A DNA stretch of 64,000 nt, taken from contig NZ_VOSM01000008.1 of NCBI RefSeq assembly GCF_007997015.1, positions 62,001 through 126,000 on the forward strand. The letters run 5' to 3'. Positions within the stretch are counted from its first letter, which is position 1. The number at the start of each line of letters is the position of its first letter. The DNA comes from Lujinxingia vulgaris. Its GTDB lineage: Bacteria > Myxococcota_A > Bradymonadia > Bradymonadales > Bradymonadaceae. Below the pieces are notes generated by a model that saw only the letters and a program-made list of their open reading frames with translations, was not told the origin of the DNA and did not search any database. The position numbers were made by a program, and so were the translations under genes. Below are positions 37,451 through 46,310 of the stretch, one piece after another.

Positions 37451-38638
37451 ATGGAGACGAGCTCGACGAGCGGCGCCACAGGCGCTGAGAGTATCGTGGT
37501 GGAGAACCTGCAAAAGCGCTACGGCGACTTTGAGGCGCTGAGCGGCATCAGCTTTTCGATCAAACCCGGGGAGATCGTGGGTTTTCTGGGGCCGAACGGC
37601 GCCGGCAAGACGACCACGATGAAGATCCTGACCTGCTTTATGTCGGCCTCGGGCGGCAGCGCGCGCGTGGCCGGCTTCGATGTGCAGAAGGACTCCACCG
37701 AGGTGCGCCGGCGCGTGGGGTACCTGCCCGAGAACGTGCCTCTTTATGACGAGATGATCGTTTTTGACTACCTGCGTTTTGTCGCAGAGTTGCGCGGCGT
37801 TGCAAAAGGTCGGCGCGAGGAGCGCATCCGCGCGGTGGCCGAGCTCACCGGGCTGGGGCAGGTGATGGGGCGCACCATCAGCGAACTTTCCAAGGGTTAC
37901 CGCCAGCGGGTGGGGCTGGCCCAGGCGATCATTCATGAGCCCGATGTGATCGTGCTCGATGAGCCCACCACCGGCCTCGACCCCAATCAGATCATCGAGA
38001 TTCGCGACGTCATTAAGACGATCGGAAAGGAGAAGACGATCATCTTCTCCACCCATATTTTGCAGGAAGTCACCGCGGTCTGTGATCGCATCATCATCAT
38101 CAACCGCGGGCAGATCGTGGCCGACGGCTCGTTGCACGAGCTTGAAGAGCGGGTGGCCAACGCCGAGCCGGGGCTTGTGGTCAGGTATGAGGGGGAGGCC
38201 ACCGATGCGCTCTATGCCTGGCTTGCAGGCCTGGCCGGCGTGGAGGGCGTGGCGCCGGTAGGCGGCCGGCCGGGGAGCTGCACCTACCGGCTCAAAACCC
38301 TCGACAAGGCCACCACGCGGCGCGCGCTGCTGGCCGGAGAGCCCGGGGTGGCCCGTGAGCTGTTGGAGCTGCGCGAGGCCGAGCCCACGCTGGAGGCGAT
38401 TTTTCGGCTCTATACCGGCGGGGAGACCGAGGAGGGGGCGAGCCTTTTGAGCGTGCCGGTAAGCGCTTCGGCGGCTTCGGTTAAAGGCGACGAAGTCGTT
38501 GCGCAGCGCGGCGAAGCGCCTGTTGAGGCTTCGGCAGAAAACCTCAACGCGAGCGACGCGGAGGTTGCGGAGAGCATGGCCGAGGACGCGGCGGCCATGG
38601 ACGAAACATCTGAGCCGGAGGAGGTCTCCCGTGGATAA
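37451..38638 (+). CDS. GldA-type ABC transporter ATPase
   Basis: 395 residues. Walker A GPNGAGKTT, signature LSKGYRQRVGLAQ, Walker B VIVLDEPTTGLD and H-loop STHIL are intact. After the nucleotide-binding domain and a DUF4162-like region (about 230-315) comes an acidic Ala/Glu/Ser-rich tail of about 70 residues, unusual for the family. Several ATGs lie in a row; 37451 has the best spacing to GAGG at 37441-37444. The stop overlaps the permease start by 8 bp. With GldF- and GldG-like partners this is an exporter-like complex whose cargo is unknown; it does not by itself prove gliding. Confidence 0.92.
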   Translation: METSSTSGATGAESIVVENLQKRYGDFEALSGISFSIKPGEIVGFLGPNGAGKTTTMKILTCFMSASGGSARVAGFDVQKDSTEVRRRVGYLPENVPLYDEMIVFDYLRFVAELRGVAKGRREERIRAVAELTGLGQVMGRTISELSKGYRQRVGLAQAIIHEPDVIVLDEPTTGLDPNQIIEIRDVIKTIGKEKTIIFSTHILQEVTAVCDRIIIINRGQIVADGSLHELEERVANAEPGLVVRYEGEATDALYAWLAGLAGVEGVAPVGGRPGSCTYRLKTLDKATTRRALLAGEPGVARELLELREAEPTLEAIFRLYTGGETEEGASLLSVPVSASAASVKGDEVVAQRGEAPVEASAENLNASDAEVAESMAEDAAAMDETSEPEEVSRG

Positions 38639-39341
38639 GATCTGGATGGTGACCCGGCGAGAGCTGGGGACGTATTTTAACTCGGTGGTGGCCTATATTG
38701 TGGTGATCTTGTTTCTCGTGATCACCGGGGCGCTCTTCTGGCTGAACTTCTTCCAAGAAATCAGCGTGGTGTCGTTGCGCGGCTTCTTCTCGCAGGCGCC
38801 GCTCTTTCTGGCGTTTTTTGCGCCGGCGATCACGATGGGGCTGCTGGCCAGCGAGAAGCGCTCGGGCACGCTGGAGCTTTTGATGACGATGCCGGTGAGC
38901 GATCTTCAGATCGTGGTCGGTAAGTTCCTGGCGGCGCTGGGGCTGCTGGCGGTCGTCTTTCTGATGACGCTGGTCTATCCGCTGACCCTCTCGATGCTGG
39001 GCGATCTGGACTGGGGCGCGGTGGCCGCGGGCTACATCGGGCTGATGCTGCTGGGCGGGAGCTATGCGGCGGTGGGGCTGATGGCGTCGAGTTTTACGCG
39101 CGACCAGGTCGTGGCGATTCTCGTGGCCTTTTCGATCTGCTTTTTCCTCTACCTCATCGATCAGCTTGTGGGGCAGGCCTCCGGCGTTGCGGCGCGCACC
39201 GCGGAGTACCTCTCGACGAGCTACCACTTTGAGAACATCGCCCGCGGGGTCGTCGATATGCGCGACGTCTTTTACTACCTCTCGCTGATGGCGGTGAGCC
39301 TGGGCGTGGCCACGCTGAGCGTGGGCGCTCGTCGCTGGTGA
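38631..39341 (+). CDS. GldF-type ABC permease
   Basis: 236 residues, start GTG 38631 inside the end of the ATPase gene, so translation is coupled. About six transmembrane segments and the ABC2-type pattern ASEKRSGTLELLMTMPVSD are visible. It should form the membrane channel with the GldA-like ATPase. The normal family length is met. Confidence 0.92.
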   Translation: MDKIWMVTRRELGTYFNSVVAYIVVILFLVITGALFWLNFFQEISVVSLRGFFSQAPLFLAFFAPAITMGLLASEKRSGTLELLMTMPVSDLQIVVGKFLAALGLLAVVFLMTLVYPLTLSMLGDLDWGAVAAGYIGLMLLGGSYAAVGLMASSFTRDQVVAILVAFSICFFLYLIDQLVGQASGVAARTAEYLSTSYHFENIARGVVDMRDVFYYLSLMAVSLGVATLSVGARRW

Positions 39342-39397
39342 GAAGGGTGGTGAGGACGAGTATTTAAGCAACTTTGAGATGGTTGAGGAGCGATACG

Positions 39398-41131
39398 ATG
39401 CGTGAATCGAAATCCAAATCCAACGCCCCGGGCCAGCGCCGGCGCGCGGTGAGCGGGGCCAACGCGGTGGTGATGGGCGTGCTGCTGGTGCTGATCGCGG
39501 TGGCCGCCAACGCCCTGATGAGCCAGACCTTCTGGCGGATCGATCTTACCGAAAATCAGATCTACACCCTGAGTGAGCCGAGCCTGGCCGCCGTCGAAGA
39601 CCTCGATGAGCCGGTGGAGGTGCGGGCGTTTATCTCGCCGGATCTTCCGGCGCCTTTTCATAACTTGAGCCAGGATGTGGCCGATCTGCTCTCGGAGTAC
39701 GAGGCGGCCAGCGGCGGGCAGCTTTCTTTCAAGATCATCGCGCCCGAAGACAGCGCGGAGAGTGAGGAGGCCGCCGCCGGCTTTGGGATTGAGCAGGTGG
39801 CGATCGGTCAGCAGAGCGAGTCGGAGATGTCGCTGCGCGCCATTTACAAAGGCGTGGCTTTTATTAAGGGCGATCAGAGCGAGGTGATTCGCGATCTTCA
39901 GACCACCGGCCAGCCCGAGCTCGACAACTTCGAGTATGAGTTCACCAAGGCCCTGCTCAACCTGCAGCGGCCTGAGCCCCGGCGCGTGGCCTTTGCCAGC
40001 GGCGCGGGTGGCCCGGTGGCGCAGCCGGGTTTTGTGCAGAGTCTGGAGCAGGTCTTTTCGCAGCTTTACGGGAGCCTCATTGAGGCGACGACCTACGATC
40101 TGAGCAGCGGTGAGCTGGTGCCGGACGATGTGCACGCGCTGGTGCTGCTCAACGTGCAGGGGGATGTGAGCGAGGAGGCGCTCTTTGCCATCGACCAGTT
40201 TCTGCAGCGTGGGGGCAGCGTGGGGTGGTTCCAGAGCAGCTCGGTGGTCGATGAGGCGATGCAGCGCCAGTTGATGCAGCAGCTGCAGCAGAACCCGCAG
40301 TTTGCCGGTCAGCTGCCCACGATGCGCAAGCGTTTTGACTCGAACCTCATTGAGCTTTTTTCGCATTACGGCATCACGCTGCGCGCCGACACGGTGATCG
40401 ACCGGGAGCGCGCGCTCTCCTTTAGCCTTGTGGCCACGCCCCAGGGGCTGGCGCGGGTGAGTCACCCGGGGAGTTTTTCGATCACCGACATCGATACGAG
40501 CCTGCCCTTTATGCGCGGCTTCTCGACGATGGCGCTGCCGGTGCCTTCGAGCCTTGTGATCGACGAGGCGCTGCGCGGCAACGAAGACCTGGAGTTTCAC
40601 GAGGTTCTACGCACCTCGCCGGGCTCGACGCGCCTGCCTTCGCCGCCGAGCGATATGAGCTATGAGACCTTTATGGAGCCCGCGGCCAGCGAGGAGGCCG
40701 GGCCTTTTGTGGTGGCGGCGACCGCGCAGGGGGAGCTTCCGAGTTATTATTCGGATAACCCGCTGCCGGAGGGACGCGCGGAGTCGGATCTTGTGAGTGA
40801 GACGCAGGCGGGGCGCGTGCTGGTGGTGGGAAGTGGCGACTTCTTAGGGCCGCAGCGCGAGACGGGTTTCGATGAGCGGCTGGCCGGGCTGGGAGCGCAG
40901 TTCTTTTTGAGCTCGGTGGAGTGGCTGGTGCAGGACAGCGCGCTCTCGGAGATTCGCGGCAAGGCGATGCCCCGGCTTATCGGGGAGGTGAGCCGGGAGC
41001 AGCAGCGCTCGATTCAGTTTGCCAACATCGTGATCGTGCCCTGTTTCTTTGCGCTTCTGGGCATCTTCATGATGGGGCGGCGTCGGCGTCGTAAAGAGGC
41101 GCTGAGCCAGTGGATGAGCTCCGAGTCGTAA
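39398..41131 (+). CDS. GldG-type auxiliary component of the ABC complex
   Basis: 577 residues. An N-terminal transmembrane helix (about 25-45) precedes a large periplasmic domain that starts with the family motif DLTENQIYTLSEPS, and a C-terminal helix (about 545-565) is followed by a basic tail. This matches the Gldg/ABC-2 auxiliary protein family. GAGGAG 7 nt upstream supports ATG 39398. It lies between permease and DUF4340 protein, the usual order in this cluster type. Confidence 0.9.
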   Translation: MRESKSKSNAPGQRRRAVSGANAVVMGVLLVLIAVAANALMSQTFWRIDLTENQIYTLSEPSLAAVEDLDEPVEVRAFISPDLPAPFHNLSQDVADLLSEYEAASGGQLSFKIIAPEDSAESEEAAAGFGIEQVAIGQQSESEMSLRAIYKGVAFIKGDQSEVIRDLQTTGQPELDNFEYEFTKALLNLQRPEPRRVAFASGAGGPVAQPGFVQSLEQVFSQLYGSLIEATTYDLSSGELVPDDVHALVLLNVQGDVSEEALFAIDQFLQRGGSVGWFQSSSVVDEAMQRQLMQQLQQNPQFAGQLPTMRKRFDSNLIELFSHYGITLRADTVIDRERALSFSLVATPQGLARVSHPGSFSITDIDTSLPFMRGFSTMALPVPSSLVIDEALRGNEDLEFHEVLRTSPGSTRLPSPPSDMSYETFMEPAASEEAGPFVVAATAQGELPSYYSDNPLPEGRAESDLVSETQAGRVLVVGSGDFLGPQRETGFDERLAGLGAQFFLSSVEWLVQDSALSEIRGKAMPRLIGEVSREQQRSIQFANIVIVPCFFALLGIFMMGRRRRRKEALSQWMSSES

Positions 41132-41143
41132 GGGAGGTCGATG

Positions 41144-42517
41144 ATGGTACAGAAACATGTGTGGATTGCCGCCGGGGTGTTGGTGCTTCTGGTGGGGGCG
41201 TTTTTCGTGACTCGCGACAAGCCGCCGACGCAGGTGGATTCGGCGTTGGTGCTGGAGGCGCCCACAACGTTGGGGCGGCTGGAGTGGGAGCGGCCCGGAG
41301 ACGATCGCGTGGTGCTGGAGTCGAGGGAGAGCGGCTGGTGGCTGACCTCACCTGTGGAGGCGCCGCTAAGTCGGCAGGTGGGCGATGAGGTTGAGTGGGC
41401 GTTTGGCCAGACGCTCAAATCCGATGATCTTCGTTTTGAGATGAGCGACGATCGCACCTTTGGGCTTGCAGAAGATGAGGCGGTAAACGTCGCGATCTTC
41501 GGGGCAGGTCAAAGTGATCCGACCACACGGCTGAGGATCGGTGAGGAGATTCAGGTGCCGGGAACCGGGGTGGCGCGCACCTTTGCGCAGGTTGAGGGTA
41601 AAGAGAAGATTTACCGCCTGCAGGCAGCGCTGGGCGATCTTGTGCGCCGGCGGGTCGATGATCTTCGCTCGCGCAGCATCGTCTCTCTGGGCGATGAGGA
41701 GCTGCGTTCGGTGCAGTGGTCGCATGTCGACGGGCATCTTCTAAAGATCGAGCCGGCAGCGGATAGCAGTGAGACACGTTGGAAACTGGCCAGTCCGCAG
41801 GTCGAGATGGCGCTGGATGCGGCGAGTGTGGGGCGTTTTGTGAACACGCTGTCGAGGCTGAACGCGCGTGATTTTGTGGATGAGGGCGATGCGCAGCTTG
41901 AGGCGTTGGACTTCGATGCGCCGGCGGTCACTGTAACTCTGGAGACGGGCTCGAAGCAGGCGGAGCTTCAGGTGGTGCGCCAGGGGGAGGGGGATCAGGC
42001 AAAACTCTATGTTCGCCGCGCGGGTGATGGGCAGGTCTTTGAAGTAGCCGGCAGCGCACGTACAGCGCTTCTGGCGCGGATGCTCGACGTGAAGGATCGC
42101 GCGGTGATGCCGATTGCCTCCGACGCGATGACGAGCATTGAGCTCGCGGGCGACGATCGTGTGCGGCTGGTCAAAGACGAGGGAGGCCAGTGGACGATGG
42201 CGCGCCCCGCCGGGGTGGAGGTCGACCAGGATGAGGCGTCGGCGATGGCCAGCTGGCTGGGGGCGCTGCGCGCGGAGCGCTGGGTGGAGGATGTGGAAGA
42301 GCGCGAGGCGGGCCTGAGCCCGGGGCAGCGAAGCTCGGTGCGGGTGAGCGCGGCCGATGGCGAAGAGGTTCTTTATCTGGGCGCCTCGGTCGATGATCTC
42401 AGCGGTGGGCGTTATGCGCGTGTGGCTTCGAGCCCGGCGATCTTTGTGTTACCCGAGAGCGCGTTGCGGCGTCTTACGCAAGACGCCGACGCCTTTGCGG
42501 CGCCGAGCGATGGCTAA
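41144..42517 (+). CDS. DUF4340 membrane-anchored protein of the Gld-type ABC cluster
   Basis: 457 residues. One N-terminal transmembrane helix (about 7-24) anchors an extracytoplasmic domain with repeated WWLTSP / WTMARPAG-type modules, characteristic of DUF4340. Such proteins follow GldG-like genes and probably contact cargo. ATG 41144 is spaced 6 nt from GGGAGG; ATG 41141 is possible. Function within the exporter is unknown. Confidence 0.87.
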   Translation: MVQKHVWIAAGVLVLLVGAFFVTRDKPPTQVDSALVLEAPTTLGRLEWERPGDDRVVLESRESGWWLTSPVEAPLSRQVGDEVEWAFGQTLKSDDLRFEMSDDRTFGLAEDEAVNVAIFGAGQSDPTTRLRIGEEIQVPGTGVARTFAQVEGKEKIYRLQAALGDLVRRRVDDLRSRSIVSLGDEELRSVQWSHVDGHLLKIEPAADSSETRWKLASPQVEMALDAASVGRFVNTLSRLNARDFVDEGDAQLEALDFDAPAVTVTLETGSKQAELQVVRQGEGDQAKLYVRRAGDGQVFEVAGSARTALLARMLDVKDRAVMPIASDAMTSIELAGDDRVRLVKDEGGQWTMARPAGVEVDQDEASAMASWLGALRAERWVEDVEEREAGLSPGQRSSVRVSAADGEEVLYLGASVDDLSGGRYARVASSPAIFVLPESALRRLTQDADAFAAPSDG

Positions 42518-42598
42518 GTCTAACTCTTTGGGGCGATACGTTCGCCCCGACTTCCCACGCGCCTTCAACGGGCGCGCGATGCGCAGACACGAGGATCT

Positions 42599-43543
42599 AT
42601 GAAGATCGCCTATGTGATGGACCCTTTAAGCCAGGTCAACGTCTTTGCGGACACGACCTTTGCGTTGATGCTGGGCGCTCAGTCCCGCGGCCACGAGGTC
42701 TTTTATGTGCGCCCGGAGTCGCTGGAGGCGCGTGGCGATGAGGCGTTTGCGACCATTCAGCCGGTGGAGCTGCGTCAGGAGCCCGGCAACGCCGTGAGTT
42801 TTGGGGAGGCGCGCCACGTCTCGCTCGATGAGGTCGATGCGGTGTGGATGCGCAAAGATCCGCCCTTTGATGACACGTACCTTTATGAGGCGATGCTGCT
42901 GGAGCTGGCCGAGGAGCGCGGAACGCTGGTACTCAACCGCCCACGTGGGTTGCGTGACGCCAATGAGAAGCTCTACGCGCTGCATTTCAGCGATCATACG
43001 CCCAAAACGCTGGTGTCGAGCCACGCCGAGGCGATCAAGAAGTTCGCCGAGGAGACGGGCGGGCGCGCGGTGCTCAAGCCTCTGGACGGGCACGGTGGCT
43101 CGGGGATTTTTGTGATCGGCAGCGAGGATCGCAACCTCAACGCGATGATCGAAGTCTCCACCGCCGGGGGCACGAAACGGGTGATGGTGCAGGAGTATTT
43201 GCCGGCGGCGCGCCAGGGCGACAAGCGCGTGATCCTGCTCAACGGAGAGCCGCTCGGCGCGATTCTGCGCGTGCCTCTGGAGCAGGAGCATCGCAGCAAT
43301 ATTCACGTGGGGGGGCGGGTGGAGAAGACGACGCTCAGCGCGAAAGAGCGCGAGATCTGCGAGGCGGTGGGACCGCGCCTCAAACAAGACGGGCTCTACT
43401 TTGTGGGGCTTGATCTGATTGGCGAGCGCCTGACGGAGGTCAACGTCACCAGCCCCACCGGCATTCAGGAGATGAGCCGGCTGGACGGCATCGACGGGCC
43501 CGACGTGGTGATGCGCTGGATCGAAGATAGGCTTGCGACTTGA
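42599..43543 (+). CDS. gshB: Glutathione synthetase, ATP-grasp enzyme
   Basis: 314 residues, the normal family length. It ligates glycine to gamma-glutamylcysteine. The N-terminal Rossmann-like half (MKIAYVMDPL, DAVWMRKDPPFD) and ATP-grasp motifs (VLKPLDGHGGSGIF, VMVQEYLPA, EVNVTSPTGIQE) are diagnostic. GAGGA at 42591-42595 supports the start. No gshA is in the window. It is co-directional with the Gld-type cluster (81-bp gap), and a CuZn superoxide dismutase follows. Confidence 0.95.
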   Translation: MKIAYVMDPLSQVNVFADTTFALMLGAQSRGHEVFYVRPESLEARGDEAFATIQPVELRQEPGNAVSFGEARHVSLDEVDAVWMRKDPPFDDTYLYEAMLLELAEERGTLVLNRPRGLRDANEKLYALHFSDHTPKTLVSSHAEAIKKFAEETGGRAVLKPLDGHGGSGIFVIGSEDRNLNAMIEVSTAGGTKRVMVQEYLPAARQGDKRVILLNGEPLGAILRVPLEQEHRSNIHVGGRVEKTTLSAKEREICEAVGPRLKQDGLYFVGLDLIGERLTEVNVTSPTGIQEMSRLDGIDGPDVVMRWIEDRLAT

Positions 43544-43655
43544 GACGAGCGCCAGGGCGCACGACTTGCTTTATGTGAGTAGGCGTTTAACAACAGGTGC
43601 GCCCGCAATTGATGATGATGAACCATCGAAGTACCCATGACCTGGAGAGGTAAGT

Positions 43656-44342
43656 ATGAAGATGATGCGACTTTTGATGATGAGCCTTCTGAGCGCCGGC
43701 GTGTTTGCGAGCGCGGCGTGCAGCTCTTCGCAGCCCACCGAAGATGAGAGCGTGAGCGAGCAGCCTGCCACCGAGGAGAGCGCCACTGAAGAAGGTGTGC
43801 AAGGTGGTGAGATGGAGCACGCCGAGGGCGACGACCACGGCGCGATGGCCGAGGCGCCCGCCGAGGAAGAGGCCGCCGAAGGCGAGCTGATTGAAGCCAC
43901 CGCCCGCGTGATCAATGGCGAAGGCGAAGAGATTGGCCAGGTGATGTTTAAAGAAGTTGCCGGCGGCGGCGTGCAGGTCTCGGGCATGGTCAGCGGTCTG
44001 ACCCCCGGGCTGCATGGCTTCCACGTGCACGAGAACACCGTGTGCGAGGCGCCCGACTTCACCTCGGCCGGTGGTCACTTCAACCCGGCCTCGCACGAGC
44101 ATGGTGGGCCGGCCAACGAGCATAGCGCACGCCATGCCGGCGACTTTGGCAACATCACCGCCAACGAAGATGGCGTGGCGGAGTTCAGCTTTGTCGACAC
44201 GATGATCAGCCTGAGCGAGGGCGAGAACAACGTGGTCGGTCAGGCGATGATCGTGCACGAAGGCGAAGATGACCTGGTCAGCCAGCCCACCGGTGCCGCC
44301 GGCGCGCGTGCGGGCTGTGCGGTGATCACGCTGGTTGAGTAA
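43656..44342 (+). CDS. sodC: CuZn superoxide dismutase lipoprotein
   Basis: 228 residues. Lipobox ASAAC (Cys22), then an acidic Glu/His-containing linker of about 60 residues, then the SodC fold. Metal ligands are visible in HGFHVHE, GGHFNPASHEHGG, RHAGDFG and VHEGEDD; the active-site Arg is in AGARAGCAVI. The disulfide Cys pair is present (TVCEAP and AGCAV). A periplasmic or surface enzyme detoxifying superoxide is expected. GGAGAGG precedes the start. The long charged linker, with His residues, may help recruit metal (inference). Confidence 0.93.
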   Translation: MKMMRLLMMSLLSAGVFASAACSSSQPTEDESVSEQPATEESATEEGVQGGEMEHAEGDDHGAMAEAPAEEEAAEGELIEATARVINGEGEEIGQVMFKEVAGGGVQVSGMVSGLTPGLHGFHVHENTVCEAPDFTSAGGHFNPASHEHGGPANEHSARHAGDFGNITANEDGVAEFSFVDTMISLSEGENNVVGQAMIVHEGEDDLVSQPTGAAGARAGCAVITLVE

Positions 44343-44392
44343 GACCTGAAGCGTGTCGGGAGGTTTTCCTCTCGATGCTGCTTTTGACATGC

Positions 44393-44429
44393 AAACGCGC
44401 CGCACCCTGGAAGGGGTGGGGCGCGTTTT
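44393..44429 (+). terminator. Rho-independent terminator of sodC
   Basis: Fifteen-bp stem with one mismatch (44393-44407, 44414-44428), 6-nt loop, core ACGCGCC / GGCGCGT, followed by TTTTGTTTG. It lies 50 bp past the sodC stop. Confidence 0.88.
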
Positions 44430-44461
44430 GTTTGGGCGAAGGCGATGTGGGAGGGGCCAGT

Positions 44462-44491
44462 TTGACACCCCGATCACCCGCATGGTATCAA
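44462..44491 (+). promoter_or_regulatory. Possible sigma-70 promoter of the Bor-like gene pair
   Basis: TTGACA at 44462-44467 and TATCAA at 44486-44491, 18 bp apart, 137 bp upstream of the first Bor-like gene and just after the sodC terminator. The -10 is imperfect, so this is tentative. Confidence 0.35.
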
Positions 44492-44627
44492 CGCGACCTG
44501 TAAGTACGCAGTGTTTGGGAATCGAAGACGAAGCGCGCGAGGTCCGAGTTCGGGCGCGGCGTCTTCTCTGATGTTGAAGTTGGATCGAGCCTGCTCGATC
44601 TGTCGTCCACGATGAAATGAGGGCACC

Positions 44628-45044
44628 ATGAATCGAAATGTTCTGATGATGGTGGCGATGCTGGCGCTTTTGCTCGTCGGCTCCACCGGGTGTTACAGCA
44701 ACACCTTTGATTACCCCAGCCGTCAGGCCGATGGTCGCGTGATGGAAGAGTCGCGCACCTTCCTGATTTACGGGCTGGTTGATCGCAACGATCGTCCTGT
44801 GGTGGGCCATGAGCTCTGCAACGGTCCGGTGAAGAGCGTGGAGACGGTGCACACCTTCGGGAACCAGTGCATCGGCTGCATCACGCTTTCGATCTACACG
44901 CCGAATACCGTGCGGGTGACCTGCGCTTCGGGCACCGCGCACAACTTCTACCTCGATGAAGACGACGCCGTCGTCGGACATGAGGTCGTCGATGGCGACA
45001 CCGGCGAAGTCATGCAGAGCGAGTTCAAGTCGGACTTCATCTAA
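44628..45044 (+). CDS. Bor-family-like lipoprotein 1
   Basis: 138 residues. Lipobox STGC (Cys22). The central segment ELCNGPVKSVETVHTF followed by ITLSIYTPNTVRVTC closely follows the Bor pattern as I remember it (phage lambda Bor: ICGGAENVVKTETQQTF, ITLGIYTPLEARVYC). Bor is an outer-membrane lipoprotein linked to serum resistance and envelope stress. The C-terminal 35 residues are an acidic extension absent from lambda Bor. It is followed 23 bp later by a second member, evidently one transcript. Role in this organism is unknown. Confidence 0.8.
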   Translation: MNRNVLMMVAMLALLLVGSTGCYSNTFDYPSRQADGRVMEESRTFLIYGLVDRNDRPVVGHELCNGPVKSVETVHTFGNQCIGCITLSIYTPNTVRVTCASGTAHNFYLDEDDAVVGHEVVDGDTGEVMQSEFKSDFI

Positions 45045-45067
45045 CCCACCATCGAGGAGGTAGTATC

Positions 45068-45400
45068 ATGGCACGTTTTGTTATGCTTGCGCTCGTCGCG
45101 GCTCTGGCCTTCCCCTCCACGGGGTGTTTCCACAACCGCATCGTGACCTCGCCGGATTATAACCCGTCGAAGTCGACGCCGGATGCCGAAGAGCTTCGTA
45201 TTCACATCCTGGGGCTCTTCTCGATAAACGGTCCAGTCGATCTTGAGGCGACCTGCCCCAACGGGGCCGGCGTGCTGGAGAGCCGGATGCTCTTCGGGAT
45301 CCAGTTTTTGACGTTCTCCCAGACCCGCGTCTACTGCAACACGGTTGCGGCGGATGCCGGCGCAGATTCGGCGGATACGCTGGCGGCGTTGAAGAACTGA
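45068..45400 (+). CDS. Bor-family-like lipoprotein 2
   Basis: 110 residues. Lipobox STGC (Cys20) and GAGGAGG before the ATG. INGPVDLEATCPNGAG with FGIQFLTFSQTRVYC matches the Bor pattern (Cys, then hydrophobic strand ending xRVYC), although it is divergent from its neighbour. The two copies have little identity outside the motif, so they are old paralogues or recruited separately. A strong terminator follows. Confidence 0.75.
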   Translation: MARFVMLALVAALAFPSTGCFHNRIVTSPDYNPSKSTPDAEELRIHILGLFSINGPVDLEATCPNGAGVLESRMLFGIQFLTFSQTRVYCNTVAADAGADSADTLAALKN

Positions 45401-45424
45401 GCGATATGTTCGTCTGAAGTAGGA

Positions 45425-45466
45425 GCGGGCAAGCGGCGAGTTTCTCGCGGGCTTGCCCGCTTTTTT
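45425..45466 (+). terminator. Rho-independent terminator of the Bor-like pair
   Basis: Stem GCGGGCAAGC (45425-45434) with GCTTGCCCGC (45451-45460), extended inside by GCGAG/CTCGC, then six T. Confidence 0.93.
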
Positions 45467-45504
45467 GTTGGGCAGTGAGGCGAAGTGTGCGCTCAGAGAC
45501 GTGG

Positions 45505-46290
45505 ATGAGAGCAAGGCGGGGTGCGGTGATCGGGGCGTTGGCGCTGCTGGCGTGCTGGGTGTTGCCTCCGAGCGTTGCTGAAGGGGCGGAGCCCGGGGAG
45601 AGGGCGCGCTACCGGGTGAGTTACGGGCCGGCGCATCTGGCGGATCTTTCGCTGGAGGTGGGGTGTGAGGGGGCGGAGGAGGAGCGGGGGCGGCTTTTTG
45701 CGCGCAGCCGGGGGATGGCGAGCCAGGTGCATCCCTTTCGGGTGCAGTTGGATACGGTCCGGGCGAAGGGAGCCGGGTCGCTTAAGGCGCAGACGTTCAT
45801 TGAAGAAGATGGGGTGCCGCGGCGCTACCGCAGTCGTTTTGGCGAGGAGCCGCGGGTGCGCACGGAGTGGGAGTTTCGGGGGGTGACGCGGCGCGAGGAG
45901 GCGCTCTTGCCGGGGCGTGGCCACGACTTGTTGAGCTGGATGCTGGCGTTGCGGGAGAGGGTGGGGCGTGGGGAGGCGTTGGAGGCGCGGCAGCGTTTTG
46001 TGGTGTGGGACGGCTGGAAGCTCGTGTACCTGGATGCGCTCCCGGCCGAGGTGGAGGAGCGCTGGACGCCTGTGGGGGCGGTGCGGGCGCAGCGTTTTGA
46101 GCTGCGGCGGACGTATTTAAGTCATGGCGCCGAGCAGGTCGCGCGGCCCTCGGGTCAGGGGGCGGAGGAGCTGGGAGCGATCTGGATCGAGCTCTCGGAG
46201 CGTGCGTTGCCGGTGGAGATGGCCTTTGAGGCGCCGATCGGTCGGGTGCGTATCGCGTTGCAGGCGCATCAGGACGCAGGCTGCGAGTGA
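45505..46290 (+). CDS. Exported DUF3108 protein
   Basis: 261 residues. A signal peptide (MRARRGAVIGALALLACWVLP) and a mature beta-rich domain with RYRVSYGPAHLADLSLEV, WMLALRERV and a final RVRIALQAH strand fit DUF3108, a periplasmic family of unknown function. ATG 45505 places the signal peptide properly; a GTG at 45475 would add ten residues and lies close to the terminator. Convergent with the radical SAM gene. Confidence 0.78.
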   Translation: MRARRGAVIGALALLACWVLPPSVAEGAEPGERARYRVSYGPAHLADLSLEVGCEGAEEERGRLFARSRGMASQVHPFRVQLDTVRAKGAGSLKAQTFIEEDGVPRRYRSRFGEEPRVRTEWEFRGVTRREEALLPGRGHDLLSWMLALRERVGRGEALEARQRFVVWDGWKLVYLDALPAEVEERWTPVGAVRAQRFELRRTYLSHGAEQVARPSGQGAEELGAIWIELSERALPVEMAFEAPIGRVRIALQAHQDAGCE

Positions 46291-46310
46291 GGCTCTGCGC
46301 TTATTTGCGC

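Noticed and set aside
37428-44506. Shared ACCTGTAAGTA upstream of the Gld-type and Bor-like genes
   Set aside because: An 11-base match is expected many times by chance in 64 kb; no dyad or common spacing supports it.
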